Shown here in pieces: positions 1 to 7,902 of a stretch of DNA of 32,075 nt. Position numbers and translations under genes: made by a program. Each line of letters begins with the position of its first letter. Position 1 is the stretch's first letter. The notes below the pieces were generated by a model, which worked only from the letters and a program-made list of their open reading frames with translations, did no database searches and was not told the origin of the DNA. Source of the stretch: Comamonadaceae bacterium (GTDB taxonomy: Bacteria > Pseudomonadota > Gammaproteobacteria > Burkholderiales > Burkholderiaceae_C); contig CANFOQ010000031.1 in assembly GCA_947448745.1 (NCBI GenBank), positions 1 to 32,075 of the forward strand, in the 5' to 3' direction.

Positions 1-1
1 A

Positions 2-28
2 CCCGCTTTGCACGAGGTCTTGTCATGA
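2..28 (+). CDS. possible 3' end of an upstream gene (partial)
   Basis: An open frame enters from the left edge and reads PALHEVLS before a TGA at 26-28. That stop overlaps the recJ start as ATGA, the usual sign of translational coupling. Only eight residues are visible, so the product cannot be recognised. The reading rests only on the stop/start overlap, and the 24 bases before recJ could equally be non-coding. Confidence 0.3.
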   Translation, partial: PALHEVLS

Positions 29-1734
29 AACTCTTGCCCCGCGACGCCCCACCCCGCACGGTCTGGGCCTTGGAACAAACCGGTGTGCATCCACTGCTGG
101 CCCGTTTGTACGCCGGGCGCGGTGTGCAAGACCCGCAAGAACTTGACAACCAGTTGAAGCATTTGTTGCCGCCCAGTGGCATGAAAGGCATGGACCAAGC
201 CGCGCAGTTGTTGGCCGATGCCATCGCGCAGCAACAACGCATCTGCATCGTCGCCGATTACGACTGCGACGGTGCCACCGCTTGCGCCGTGGCCTTGCGT
301 GGTTTGGCTTTGTTGGGTGCGCAGCATGTGGGCTTCATCGTGCCCGATCGCGTGGTCGATGGTTATGGCCTGACGCCCAGCATTTCCAAGCGGGTGCACG
401 CCACGGGCGCACAACTCTTGATCACGGTGGACAACGGCATCGCCAGTGTCGAGGGTGTGGCAGCGGCGCAAGCGCTGGGCTTGAAAGTCTTGGTGACCGA
501 CCACCATTTGCCAGGGCCCGAACTGCCGCAGGCTGATGCCTTGGTGAACCCGAACCAACCCGGTTGCACCTTTCAAAGCAAAAGCATGGCCGGTGTCGGC
601 GTGATGTTTTACGTGTTGCTGGCGTTGCGTGCCGCGTTGCGCACACGCGGTGTGTTCAGCAAAGACAGCGAGCCGAAACTGGATGGTTTGTTGCCGCTGG
701 TGGCCTTGGGCACGGTGGCCGATGTGGTCAAGTTGGACGCCAACAACCGCCGCTTGGTGGCGCAAGGTTTGCAACGCATGCAGCGCGGTCAATTGCCGCC
801 CGGTTTGGCGGCCTTGTTCAACGTGGCCGGGCGCGATGTGGCCCGCGCCAGCAGCCAAGACATGGGCTTTGCCATCGGTCCGCGCATCAACGCCGCCGGT
901 CGTTTGTCCGACATGACTTTAGGCATTGAATGTTTGCGTACCGACGACGCGGGTTTGGCGCTGCGATTGGCCGAGCAACTCGACGCCATCAACCGCGAAC
1001 GCCGCAGTTTGGAAGGCGAGATGCGCGAGCAAGCGTTGCTGATCGCCGAGTCCTTGATGGATACGGACGATGAACCCCCTGCTGCACTGTGTGTGTTCGA
1101 CGAAGAATTTCACGAAGGTGTGGTCGGCATCGTTGCCGCGCGTTTGAAAGACCTGCACTACCGGCCCTGCTTTGTGTTTGCCGCCAGCGAGTCCGAAGGC
1201 CAAGCGGTGCTCAAAGGCTCGGGCCGCTCCATCCCTGGTTTTCATTTGCGCGATGCTTTGGACGCCGTGGTCAAGATGCACCCCGGTTTGTTGTTGCGCT
1301 TTGGCGGCCATGCCATGGCCGCCGGTTGCACCTTGCTCGAAGACGACTTGGCCACGTTTGAAATCGCGTTGCAACAGATTGCCGAGCAGTGGTTGTCACC
1401 GGCCACGCTGGCGCAATCTTTGGAAACCGATGGCTCCTTGGAAGCCAGCTACATGCGCCCCGATGTGGTGCTCGAATTGCAAAACCAGGTGTGGGGCCAA
1501 GGCTTTGCGCCGCCGGTGTTTCAAGACCAGGTGCAGGTGCTGGGGCAGCGCATTGTGGGTGACAAACATTTGTCCTTGAAGCTGAAATTGCACGGCCAAG
1601 ACATCGACGGCATTTGGTTTGGCCGCACCGAACCTTTGCCCGCGCAAGCCCTGTTGGCCTATCGGCTGGACATCAACACTTGGCAAGGCAGGGACAAGCT
1701 GCAATTGCAGATTGAAACCATGCAAGCCCCCTAG
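25..1734 (+). CDS. recJ: single-stranded-DNA-specific 5'-3' exonuclease RecJ
   Basis: RecJ degrades single-stranded DNA 5' to 3' in the cytoplasm during RecF-pathway recombination, mismatch repair and restart of stalled forks. The 569-residue product has the family's usual length (577 in E. coli). The DHH phosphoesterase motifs are all present: DYDCDG at residues 78-83, VDNG around 135-138 and TDHH at 158-161. The middle carries the conserved IGPRINAAGR stretch. The DHHA1 part has GVVGIVAARL, GSGRS and RFGGHAMAAG. The metal-binding Asp and His residues are intact, so the enzyme should be active. The ATG overlaps the stop of a possible upstream frame. The next gene follows after 9 bases, so recJ probably shares a transcript with the PHP and YciO-type genes. 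The identification is firm. Confidence 0.97.
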   Translation: MKLLPRDAPPRTVWALEQTGVHPLLARLYAGRGVQDPQELDNQLKHLLPPSGMKGMDQAAQLLADAIAQQQRICIVADYDCDGATACAVALRGLALLGAQHVGFIVPDRVVDGYGLTPSISKRVHATGAQLLITVDNGIASVEGVAAAQALGLKVLVTDHHLPGPELPQADALVNPNQPGCTFQSKSMAGVGVMFYVLLALRAALRTRGVFSKDSEPKLDGLLPLVALGTVADVVKLDANNRRLVAQGLQRMQRGQLPPGLAALFNVAGRDVARASSQDMGFAIGPRINAAGRLSDMTLGIECLRTDDAGLALRLAEQLDAINRERRSLEGEMREQALLIAESLMDTDDEPPAALCVFDEEFHEGVVGIVAARLKDLHYRPCFVFAASESEGQAVLKGSGRSIPGFHLRDALDAVVKMHPGLLLRFGGHAMAAGCTLLEDDLATFEIALQQIAEQWLSPATLAQSLETDGSLEASYMRPDVVLELQNQVWGQGFAPPVFQDQVQVLGQRIVGDKHLSLKLKLHGQDIDGIWFGRTEPLPAQALLAYRLDINTWQGRDKLQLQIETMQAP

Positions 1735-1743
1735 AATCAAAAC

Positions 1744-2595
1744 GTGTCCATCCTCAACGCCGATCTGCACTGCCACTCTGTCGTCTCTGACGGCACGCTC
1801 ACGCCTGAAGCGCTGGCGCAACGTGCCCACAGCAACGGCGTGCAACTGTGGTCGCTCACCGACCACGATGAAATCGGTGGCCAACAACGCGCCGCCACCG
1901 CGGCCAAAGAAGTGGGCATGCAGTACCTGAGTGGCACCGAAATTTCGGTCTCGTTTGCCGGCCACACGGTGCACATCGTCGGCTTGGGTTTTGACATCCA
2001 CGACCCACGGGTGGTGGCAGGTTTGCAAAGCACACGCGGCGGTCGCCACGCCCGGGCCCAAGACATGGCTGCGGGTTTGGCCAAGGTCGGCATCCACGGC
2101 AGCTTTGAAGGCGCCCTCACCTACGCCGGCAACCCCGACTTGATTTCGCGCACCCATTTCGCCCGCTATTTGGTGGAGACAGGTGTGTGCAAAGACACCT
2201 ACGAGGTGTTTCGCCGTTTTCTCACCGAAGGCAAGCCCGGTTTTGTGCCGCACCGCTGGGCCAATTTGAAAGACGCCATTGCCTGGATCCGCGATGCCGG
2301 TGGCATGGCCGTCATCGCGCATCCGGCCCGCTACGACTTCACACCGAATGAAGAATTCGCGCTGTTCACGGAGTTCAAGGCGCATGGGGGCCAAGCCGTT
2401 GAGGTGGTCACGGGCAGTCATTCGGCGGCCGAGGCTTTGGAATACGCCGGCATGGCACGCGAGTTTGGTTTGGCCGCGTCGCGCGGCAGCGATTTCCACA
2501 GCCCGGATGAAAGCCACACCGACCTGGGCGCCTTGCCCTGGTTGCCCGGCGACTTGACGCCCGTGTGGGAACTGCTGCAACACCGCATTCAATAA
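1744..2595 (+). CDS. rnm: PHP-domain phosphoesterase, YciV/RNase AM type
   Basis: This 283-residue protein of the polymerase-and-histidinol-phosphatase (PHP) family matches YciV (also called TrpH or RNase AM). Characterised members are 5'-3' exoribonucleases and 3',5'-nucleoside-bisphosphate phosphatases. Metal-binding motifs are visible in order: HCH at residues 9-11 followed by SDG, TDHDE at 39-43, GTE at 64-66, IAHPARY near residue 200 and GSDFHSPDE near 250. The start is GTG at 1744, nine bases after the recJ stop; no ATG further in would keep the HCH motif. The next gene, YciO-type, follows after 7 bases, and yciV and yciO are also adjacent in E. coli. RNA trimming and recycling of nucleotide fragments is the likely role, by family. 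The exact substrate cannot be read from sequence. Confidence 0.88.
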   Translation: MSILNADLHCHSVVSDGTLTPEALAQRAHSNGVQLWSLTDHDEIGGQQRAATAAKEVGMQYLSGTEISVSFAGHTVHIVGLGFDIHDPRVVAGLQSTRGGRHARAQDMAAGLAKVGIHGSFEGALTYAGNPDLISRTHFARYLVETGVCKDTYEVFRRFLTEGKPGFVPHRWANLKDAIAWIRDAGGMAVIAHPARYDFTPNEEFALFTEFKAHGGQAVEVVTGSHSAAEALEYAGMAREFGLAASRGSDFHSPDESHTDLGALPWLPGDLTPVWELLQHRIQ

Positions 2596-2602
2596 GGCGT
2601 TC

Positions 2603-3238
2603 ATGGCCCAGTGGCTGCAAGTTCACCCCGACAACCCGCAGGTGCGTCTGCTCAAGCAAGCGGTGGCCCTGTTGGCCCAAGGCCATGTGTTGGCCGTGCC
2701 CACCGACTCCAGCTATGCCTTGGTTTGCCACTTGGACGACAAAGCCGCTGTGGACCTGATGCGGCGCATCCGTGCTGTGGATGAGCGGCACCACCTCACT
2801 TTGTTGTGCCGCGACCTGAGCGAATTGAGCGTCTACGCCAAAGTCGACAACCGCCAATACCGCTTGCTCAAAGCCTGCACCCCGGGGGCCTACACCTTCA
2901 TTTTGGAAGCCACCAAGGAAGTGCCGCGCCGCGTGTCGCACCCGCAACGCAAAACCATCGGCCTGCGGGTGCCCGAGCACCACGCCTTGCTGGCGCTGCT
3001 GACACTGCATGGCGCGCCCTTGTTGGCCACCAGCCTGATCCCCCCGGACGAGACCGAGCCCCTGAACGACGCCCAGGAGATTCGCGAGCGGTTTGAACAT
3101 CAGATTGCAGCGGTGTTGGATGCCGGGGCCTGCCGCCGGCAAGCCACCACCGTGGTGGACCTGACCCCGATGGGCACCGGTGGCGACCCCTTGTTGGTGC
3201 GCGAGGGCGCGGGCGATGTAACGCTTTTGGGCTTATAA
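2603..3238 (+). CDS. yciO: YciO-type protein of the Sua5/YciO/YrdC family
   Basis: The 211-residue protein belongs to the family of double-stranded-RNA-binding, threonylcarbamoyl-AMP-forming enzymes. Visible blocks are VPTDSSYAL near residue 32, RIRAVDERHHLTLLC near 55-70, LKACTPGAYTFIL and IGLRVPEH. The pattern fits YciO rather than TsaC: the region after the Pro-Thr-Asp block reads RIRAVDERHHL, not the KxRxxxxPL typical of TsaC. The position next to the YciV-type gene also mirrors E. coli. YciO's role is poorly settled; it may have weak threonylcarbamoyladenylate synthase activity. I would not assume it supplies the cell's tRNA t6A modification. The ATG at 2603 lies 7 bases after the preceding stop. 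The gene ends in a TATAAAAT stretch that could also serve as a -10 box for the following gene. Confidence 0.82.
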   Translation: MAQWLQVHPDNPQVRLLKQAVALLAQGHVLAVPTDSSYALVCHLDDKAAVDLMRRIRAVDERHHLTLLCRDLSELSVYAKVDNRQYRLLKACTPGAYTFILEATKEVPRRVSHPQRKTIGLRVPEHHALLALLTLHGAPLLATSLIPPDETEPLNDAQEIRERFEHQIAAVLDAGACRRQATTVVDLTPMGTGGDPLLVREGAGDVTLLGL

Positions 3239-3352
3239 AATCCGCCATTGCACCCTGAATGGGGACAGAAACTCAGGCTACCTCTGGAAAATGCCTACAA
3301 AGTCTTTCCTATTTGCCCGCAAATTTAACAAGTTTGATGAGACAATGGTCTC

Positions 3353-4033
3353 GTGAATTTCAATGAATTAGTTCAAACGATTGCGACGCATGCGCTGCCA
3401 GTACTACTGGCGATCACCATGCACGAAGCCGCCCACGGTTATGTGGCGCGGCTTTTTGGCGACAACACGGCCTGGAGTTTGGGTCGGGTCACCCTCAATC
3501 CCATTCCCCACATCGACCTGGTCGGGACCATCGCCATGCCCTTGATCCTGTACTTGGCCACCGGCGGGCAGATGTTGTTTGGCTACGCCAAACCCGTGCC
3601 CGTGGAGTTTGGCCGACTGCGCCACCCCAAGCGCGACATGGTTTGGGTGGCCTTGGCCGGACCCGCCAGCAATTTCTTGCAAGCCTTGTTGTGGGGTGCG
3701 GCTTTGTATCTCATGTCTGGCTTGGGCGCCGAAGAACGCTTTTTCATCGAGATGGCGCAAGCCGGTGTCTTGGTGAATTTGGTGATGTTTGCTTTCAATT
3801 TGTTCCCCTTGCCGCCCTTGGATGGTGGCCGGGTGTTGGTCGGTTTGTTGCCTTGGCGCATGGCGGTGCAGTTCGCACAGGTCGAGCGTTTCGGCTTTTT
3901 CATCGTCATGGGCTTGGTGCTGATTGGCGTGGTCAACACGTTTTGGATGCGCCCCATCATGGCGGTGTCCACACAAGCCCTGCAATGGCTGTTGCTGCCC
4001 TTGGCGGCTTTGATACAACTGTCTTCCTCATGA
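3353..4033 (+). CDS. site-2 protease-like M50 zinc metalloprotease, integral membrane
   Basis: The 226-residue multi-pass inner-membrane protein carries the zinc-protease motif HEAAH at residues 24-28 in its first hydrophobic segment. A second metal-binding block, NLFPLPPLDGGR, lies near 149-160 with Asp157 as the probable third ligand. A GPASN motif occurs near 103-107. These are hallmarks of short site-2 proteases without a PDZ domain (Rip2/SpoIVFB-like group), not of RseP. The substrate is unknown. Such proteins are often encoded near trpS and the YciO gene in betaproteobacteria (recollection, not checked). The start is GTG at 3353, the only start that keeps the full first membrane segment. 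The stop overlaps trpS as ATGA at 4030-4033, so the two genes are translationally coupled. Upstream, 3239-3352 is non-coding and should hold the promoter, but no convincing -35/-10 pair stands out. Confidence 0.88.
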   Translation: MNFNELVQTIATHALPVLLAITMHEAAHGYVARLFGDNTAWSLGRVTLNPIPHIDLVGTIAMPLILYLATGGQMLFGYAKPVPVEFGRLRHPKRDMVWVALAGPASNFLQALLWGAALYLMSGLGAEERFFIEMAQAGVLVNLVMFAFNLFPLPPLDGGRVLVGLLPWRMAVQFAQVERFGFFIVMGLVLIGVVNTFWMRPIMAVSTQALQWLLLPLAALIQLSSS

Positions 4034-5226
4034 GTGATCGCGTTCTCTCCGGCATGCGCCCCACGGGCGCACTTCATTTGGGCCACTACCACGGCGCCCT
4101 GAAAAATTGGGTGCGCTTGCAGTCCGAGATGGAATGCTTTTATTTCGTCGCCGATTGGCACGCGCTCACCACGCATTACGAAAGCCGCGAGGTCATCGAG
4201 AAAAACGTCTATGAGATGGTGATCGATTGGTTGGCCGCCGGCTTGGACCCGAATCAATGCACCATCTTTTTGCAAAGCCGCATCCCCGAGCACGCCGAGT
4301 TGTTCACGCTGCTGAGCATGGGCACGCCACTCAGTTGGCTCGAGCGCGTCCCCACCTACAAAGACCAGATGGACAAGCTCAAGGACAAGGACCTGACCAC
4401 CTATGGGTTCTTGGGCTACCCGCTACTGCAAGCCGCCGACATCCTGATTTACAAAGCCAAGCATGTGCCGGTCGGTGAAGACCAAGCCAGCCATGTCGAA
4501 TTGACCCGCGAAACCGCACGCCGCTTCAACCATTTGTATGGCCGCGAGCCCAACTTCGACGCGCTGGTGCAAGACTGCTTGGCCAAATTGCCCAAAGACA
4601 GCGTCAAGCGCTTTGAAAAATCCCGCAAACAATTTCAGGAAACCGGCGACACCCAGGCCTTGGAAGGCGCGATGGGCTATGTGCAGTCCGCTCCCGAACT
4701 GAACGAGCATGACCGCGAACGCTTGGAAGGCTATTTCAAAGGCACCGGCAAAGCGGTGCTGACCGAGCCGCATGCCTTGCTGACCGAGGCCAGCAAATTG
4801 CCGGGCTTGGACGGCGCCAAGATGAGCAAAAGTTACAACAATGCCATCGCCATGCGCGAAGACAAAGCCAGCATCGAAACCAAGGTGCGGCGCATGCCCA
4901 CCGACCCAGCCCGGGTCAAGCGCACCGATGCCGGCAACCCCGACCGCTGCCCGGTCTGGCAATTCCATTTGGTCTACTCCACCGAGACCACCAAAACATG
5001 GGTGAAAACTGAATGCACCCGTGCTGGCATTGGCTGTTTGGAATGCAAACAACCCATCATCGATGCCATCGTGACTGAGCAAGCGCCCATGTTGGCGCGG
5101 GCTGAGCCTTTTGTTTCCAATCCTCGACTTGTTCGTGATATCGTTGACGCTGGAACACAGCGCGCACGCATCACGGCGCAAGAAACCATGCGCGACGTGC
5201 GCGAGGCCATGGGCCTGAATTATTGA
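4030..5226 (+). CDS. trpS: tryptophanyl-tRNA synthetase
   Basis: TrpS charges tRNA-Trp with tryptophan in the cytoplasm. The class I signatures are clear: HLGHYHG (HIGH-type) at residues 16-22 and KMSKS at 264-268. The 398-residue product is about 60 residues longer than E. coli TrpS (334). The extra length sits mainly between about residues 180 and 250, in a charged stretch before the TEPHALLTEASKLPG block. I recall this longer form as usual in Burkholderiales. The same frame is open upstream to 3643, but that part lies inside the M50 gene. The ATG at 4030, overlapping the M50 stop, puts VLSGMRPTG at the correct N-terminus. The next gene, the response regulator, begins 16 bases after the stop and may be co-transcribed. 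Confidence 0.96.
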   Translation: MSDRVLSGMRPTGALHLGHYHGALKNWVRLQSEMECFYFVADWHALTTHYESREVIEKNVYEMVIDWLAAGLDPNQCTIFLQSRIPEHAELFTLLSMGTPLSWLERVPTYKDQMDKLKDKDLTTYGFLGYPLLQAADILIYKAKHVPVGEDQASHVELTRETARRFNHLYGREPNFDALVQDCLAKLPKDSVKRFEKSRKQFQETGDTQALEGAMGYVQSAPELNEHDRERLEGYFKGTGKAVLTEPHALLTEASKLPGLDGAKMSKSYNNAIAMREDKASIETKVRRMPTDPARVKRTDAGNPDRCPVWQFHLVYSTETTKTWVKTECTRAGIGCLECKQPIIDAIVTEQAPMLARAEPFVSNPRLVRDIVDAGTQRARITAQETMRDVREAMGLNY

Positions 5227-5242
5227 CACCGGAGAAAACACT

Positions 5243-5845
5243 ATGAGCTTGTATGTGATTGATGACCATCCCATGGTTCGCCAAATGATTGGCATGCTGT
5301 TGCGCCGCCTGCGCCCAGCATCCAAAGTGGTTGAATTGGAAAAATTCAGCGAGTTGCAAGCTGCGCTCATCAAAAATGGCGAGCCCGAGTTGTTTGTCCT
5401 CGACTTGCTGCTGCCTGGCGTCAAAGGTGCCACAGCCATTTCTGACGTGAAAAAAATGTACCCCGAGATTCCCTTGGTGGTGTTGTCGGCCATGCCTTCT
5501 GGCGAAGCCCGCGACGCTTGCTTGGAAGCCGGTGCCGACCTCTACATTGAAAAATCCACCGACACGTCTGAAATTTCGCAAGCCATCCACGACATCATGA
5601 AGTCGGACGACGACGAAGCCGATGCCGATGCCGTCGTGATTGGCGACATCAAACTGTCCAAGCGCCAAAAACAACTGATCCTCATGCTGGACCGGGGCTT
5701 GTCCAACCGTGACATCGCAGCCGAACTCAACATCAGCGAGCACACCGTGAAGGTGCACTTGTGGCGTCTGTTCCGCCGTCTGGGCGTGAAGAGCCGCACG
5801 CAAACCCTGCACTTTGCCCGTACCCACGGTTTGTTGATGGGCTAA
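5243..5845 (+). CDS. LuxR/NarL-family response regulator (orphan)
   Basis: This 200-residue protein has a receiver domain followed by a LuxR-type DNA-binding domain. In the receiver, Asp7-Asp8 form the acidic pocket, Asp54 in VLDLLLPG is the phospho-acceptor and Lys104 in YIEKS is the conserved lysine. An acidic linker (SDDDEADADA, 121-130) joins it to the helix-turn-helix (about 138-197), which has LSxRQ, GLSNRDIAAELNIS and HTVKVHLWRLFRRLGV. No sensor kinase is encoded in the window, so the input signal is unknown. It starts 16 bases after trpS with a GGAGAA ribosome-binding site and is closed by a strong hairpin at 5912-5947. Regulation of a nearby target, such as the carbonic anhydrase, is possible but not shown by the sequence. 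Confidence 0.9.
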   Translation: MSLYVIDDHPMVRQMIGMLLRRLRPASKVVELEKFSELQAALIKNGEPELFVLDLLLPGVKGATAISDVKKMYPEIPLVVLSAMPSGEARDACLEAGADLYIEKSTDTSEISQAIHDIMKSDDDEADADAVVIGDIKLSKRQKQLILMLDRGLSNRDIAAELNISEHTVKVHLWRLFRRLGVKSRTQTLHFARTHGLLMG

Positions 5846-5911
5846 GCACCTGTCCCGATGGGCAGCCTGTTTCGGGGCCCATCAGCAACACCTTCAGCCT
5901 GTTTGTTCAGG

Positions 5912-5947
5912 CCACAAAAAAACCCGCCTCGGCGGGTTTTTTTGTGG
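5912..5947. terminator. bidirectional intrinsic terminator
   Basis: A perfect 17-bp inverted repeat runs from 5912 to 5928 and from 5931 to 5947. The GC core (ACCCGCC/GGCGGGT) is flanked by seven A on one side and seven T on the other. On either strand it gives a GC-rich stem followed by a U run. It lies between the plus-strand response regulator (stop 5845) and the minus-strand carbonic anhydrase (stop 5974), which converge, so it probably terminates both. Confidence 0.92.
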
Positions 5948-5973
5948 GTGTGTAGCCAGAGCGTCAGGGCTGA

Positions 5974-7218
5974 TCAACCACCGGCGTTGATCTTGCGACC
6001 ATTCAGGCTTTGCACGGGACGGGCATTGAGCTTGAAGGGGAACTTGGCCAATTGTTGTTTGGACACGTCCATCGGGGTTTTCAGGATGTAGAACTGAACG
6101 CCCTCGGTGCAAGGTGGTGTGGTGAGCGAGCCTTCATAGTTGTAGAAACCAAGCTCTTTGGGCAGCATGCTGGCGGGGTTGAACATGACCTTGGGTGGCA
6201 AAAATTCTTCCAACTCCTTGGGTGGCAAATTGGCCCACAAGGTTTTGATGGCCGCGCTGTCTTTGCCTTCGTTCAGCAAGACACCAATGACGGCCAGCTT
6301 GCCTTCTTTGCTCTTGTGCACAAAGTGCGCCACCATGGCTGCGTTTTTGCCTTCCACTTGCTCTTCAGAGGGGCGGTGGAAGTGGAATTGCAACAAGTCA
6401 AAGGTTTCTTTGCCGATGGTCAGGGTGCTGCCGGGCTCGACATTCACTTGAATGGTGTGGCCGTTGTTGAGCATTTTCAGCGGACCTTCTTTGTAGTCCA
6501 CGGTCAAGGTTTCTTTGGATTTCTCGAAAGGGCCGACGATGTTCAAAGGCGATTGTTTTTTGCCTTTGCCGCAAACAGGGAAGTTGTCACCCCAGTGCTC
6601 GGGGCCGTTGTCGCCCTCATAGCCCCAGTGCACGTCATGGGCTTTGTCGTCCTTCTTGGTGTGCTCGTCTTTGGCTTTTTCTTTGTCAGCCGCAGGTTCT
6701 TCTTTGTCGCCAGAACGCTTGCAGTCGGACAAGACTTTGACTTTTTGACCCGCTGCGGCCAGTGCGTTTTGGGCGGCACACACGGTTTGCAGGCGGTTGC
6801 TCCACTCTGCCATTTCCAAGGCTTTTTGGAAGGCTGAAATGGTTGATTCGTCTTGCGCACCTTTGGTGAGGAGTCGCAACGAGGCCAAGCCGACTTGACG
6901 TTCAGCGGTCAGGGTTTTTTGCGCTTTGTACAAAGTTTCCATGTCTTGCAACACCACGCCATTGGTGAAGGCCGCTTTCAAAGCGTCCAATTCCTGGCTG
7001 TTGGTGGTGCCCGCTTCAGCCGCGTGTTCTTCCGCAGGTGGGGCTTCTTCGCTGGATTTTTCCAAGGCGGATTTGGCCTCGTCGAGTTGCTCGGTCAATT
7101 CAGCGACCTCATCGGCCAAATGCTTCTTGGCCGAGTAGTTCATGTAGGCCAGCGTGGCGGTGGCCACCAGGCAGATGCCCAGCAAGACTTCCAAGATCAA
7201 TCGTAGGTATTTTTTCAT
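5974..7218 (-). CDS. membrane-anchored alpha-class carbonic anhydrase with a coiled-coil N-terminus
   Basis: The C-terminal part (about residues 195-414) is an alpha-carbonic anhydrase, which hydrates CO2 to bicarbonate. It starts with HWGYEG, has CGKGKKQSPLNI, the zinc ligands His279, His281 and His298, a likely proton-shuttle His254, and the SLTTPPCTEGV signature. The 281-to-298 spacing of 17 matches bacterial alpha enzymes. Cys216 and Cys370 fit the disulfide seen in secreted forms. The N-terminus is unusual. After MKKY comes one hydrophobic segment (about 5-26) without an obvious cleavage site. A Glu/Lys/Leu-rich coiled coil (about 31-56) and an Ala/Glu/Pro stretch follow. Next is a helical region with two cysteines (147, 166) and a Lys/Asp/Glu linker (168-193). 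I infer a periplasmic enzyme held on a stalk in the inner membrane. Typical secreted alpha enzymes have about 220-250 residues, so about 170 here are extra. The minus-strand region upstream has only a weak TTGATT/TAAATC promoter pair (7323-7350). Confidence 0.93.
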   Translation of the reverse strand: MKKYLRLILEVLLGICLVATATLAYMNYSAKKHLADEVAELTEQLDEAKSALEKSSEEAPPAEEHAAEAGTTNSQELDALKAAFTNGVVLQDMETLYKAQKTLTAERQVGLASLRLLTKGAQDESTISAFQKALEMAEWSNRLQTVCAAQNALAAAGQKVKVLSDCKRSGDKEEPAADKEKAKDEHTKKDDKAHDVHWGYEGDNGPEHWGDNFPVCGKGKKQSPLNIVGPFEKSKETLTVDYKEGPLKMLNNGHTIQVNVEPGSTLTIGKETFDLLQFHFHRPSEEQVEGKNAAMVAHFVHKSKEGKLAVIGVLLNEGKDSAAIKTLWANLPPKELEEFLPPKVMFNPASMLPKELGFYNYEGSLTTPPCTEGVQFYILKTPMDVSKQQLAKFPFKLNARPVQSLNGRKINAGG

Positions 7219-7380
7219 GGCTGCTCAAAATAAAGGACTGCAAATGCAAAGCGGCGACCCAAAGCCCACCGGCGTGTGAGATGGTATCGGCTTCAGGAGC
7301 CAGTCTCTTTAATCCACATGCAGATTTAGCATTCTTTTCACTTAAATCAACCGGTAAATCACTGTTTATTCAGTTGAAAC

Positions 7381-7408
7381 TGCCGCCAAAGCGGCATTTT
7401 CATGCCGC
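7381..7408 (-). terminator. overlapping hairpins between the cupin and carbonic anhydrase genes
   Basis: Read on the minus strand, GCGGCAT-GAAA-ATGCCGC (7408 to 7391) forms a 7-bp stem with a GAAA tetraloop, followed by TTT. The second arm can instead pair with the next GCGGCA (7386 to 7381) across a 4-base loop, so the two stems exclude each other. It lies just after the cupin stop and upstream of the carbonic anhydrase start. It may be a weak terminator or attenuator; the U run is short. Confidence 0.5.
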
Positions 7409-7422
7409 ACTGTCCAACAGTT

Positions 7423-7818
7423 CTAAGCCCGCACGAACACCGTCACCAGTTCATCCGGGCCCACTTGGCGGCTCCAGTGGCCATGCACTTGGCTGTCAAA
7501 CACCGCCCCCGCGGGCAACAGATCGGCGGAATAAAAATGCTGGCCCGGACCAAACACCTTGGACGAGCCGTCTTGCAAGCCTATTTCCATGTGGCCTTGC
7601 AAGATGAACACCCATTGGGTGTGGCTGCTCACATGGAACTGGCTGCGAAAGCCCACCGGACTGCGCCGCAGCTGCAAGCCTTGGCTTGGAATCAGTTCAC
7701 TCAACATCGCTTGCGGCGTGCCTTGGTCCAAAGGAATGGCTTCTTCGCGAAAACGTGCGCGGCCATCGGTGTCGGTGAAAAGCACGGTGCGGGTGAAATG
7801 GTTCATGGACTGCATCAT
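7423..7818 (-). CDS. small cupin-domain protein of unknown function
   Basis: The 131-residue protein forms a single cupin barrel. The first cupin motif is around residues 62-84 ([20 protein letters not shown]) and the second around 91-116 ([10 protein letters not shown] to GHW). Histidines at 62, 66 and 112-114 could bind a metal, but the canonical HxH...E spacing is not clean. The N-terminal half ([22 protein letters not shown]) resembles cupins of unassigned function. No substrate can be named. Three in-frame ATGs (7818, 7815, 7806) compete; the last, giving MNHF, is also plausible. It is divergent from miaB, whose start is 84 bases away, and upstream of the carbonic anhydrase on the same strand across a 204-base gap holding a hairpin pair. 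Confidence 0.75.
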   Translation of the reverse strand: MMQSMNHFTRTVLFTDTDGRARFREEAIPLDQGTPQAMLSELIPSQGLQLRRSPVGFRSQFHVSSHTQWVFILQGHMEIGLQDGSSKVFGPGQHFYSADLLPAGAVFDSQVHGHWSRQVGPDELVTVFVRA

Positions 7819-7902
7819 AAAGAGCGCTGGCTACAATCTGCCCTCCTTTCACAGCCTCTGGATCTACACCATGACCCGCTGCATCTCTTCAAGGACTTCG
7901 CC

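Noticed and set aside
3234-3241. TATAAAAT at the end of the YciO-type gene as a -10 box
   Set aside because: No -35 element at 16-18 bases upstream, and it overlaps the stop codon. Suggestive but unsupported.
3643-4029. N-terminal extension of the TrpRS frame
   Set aside because: The frame is open but lies within the M50 protease gene. The ATG at 4030 overlaps the protease stop and gives the normal TrpRS N-terminus.
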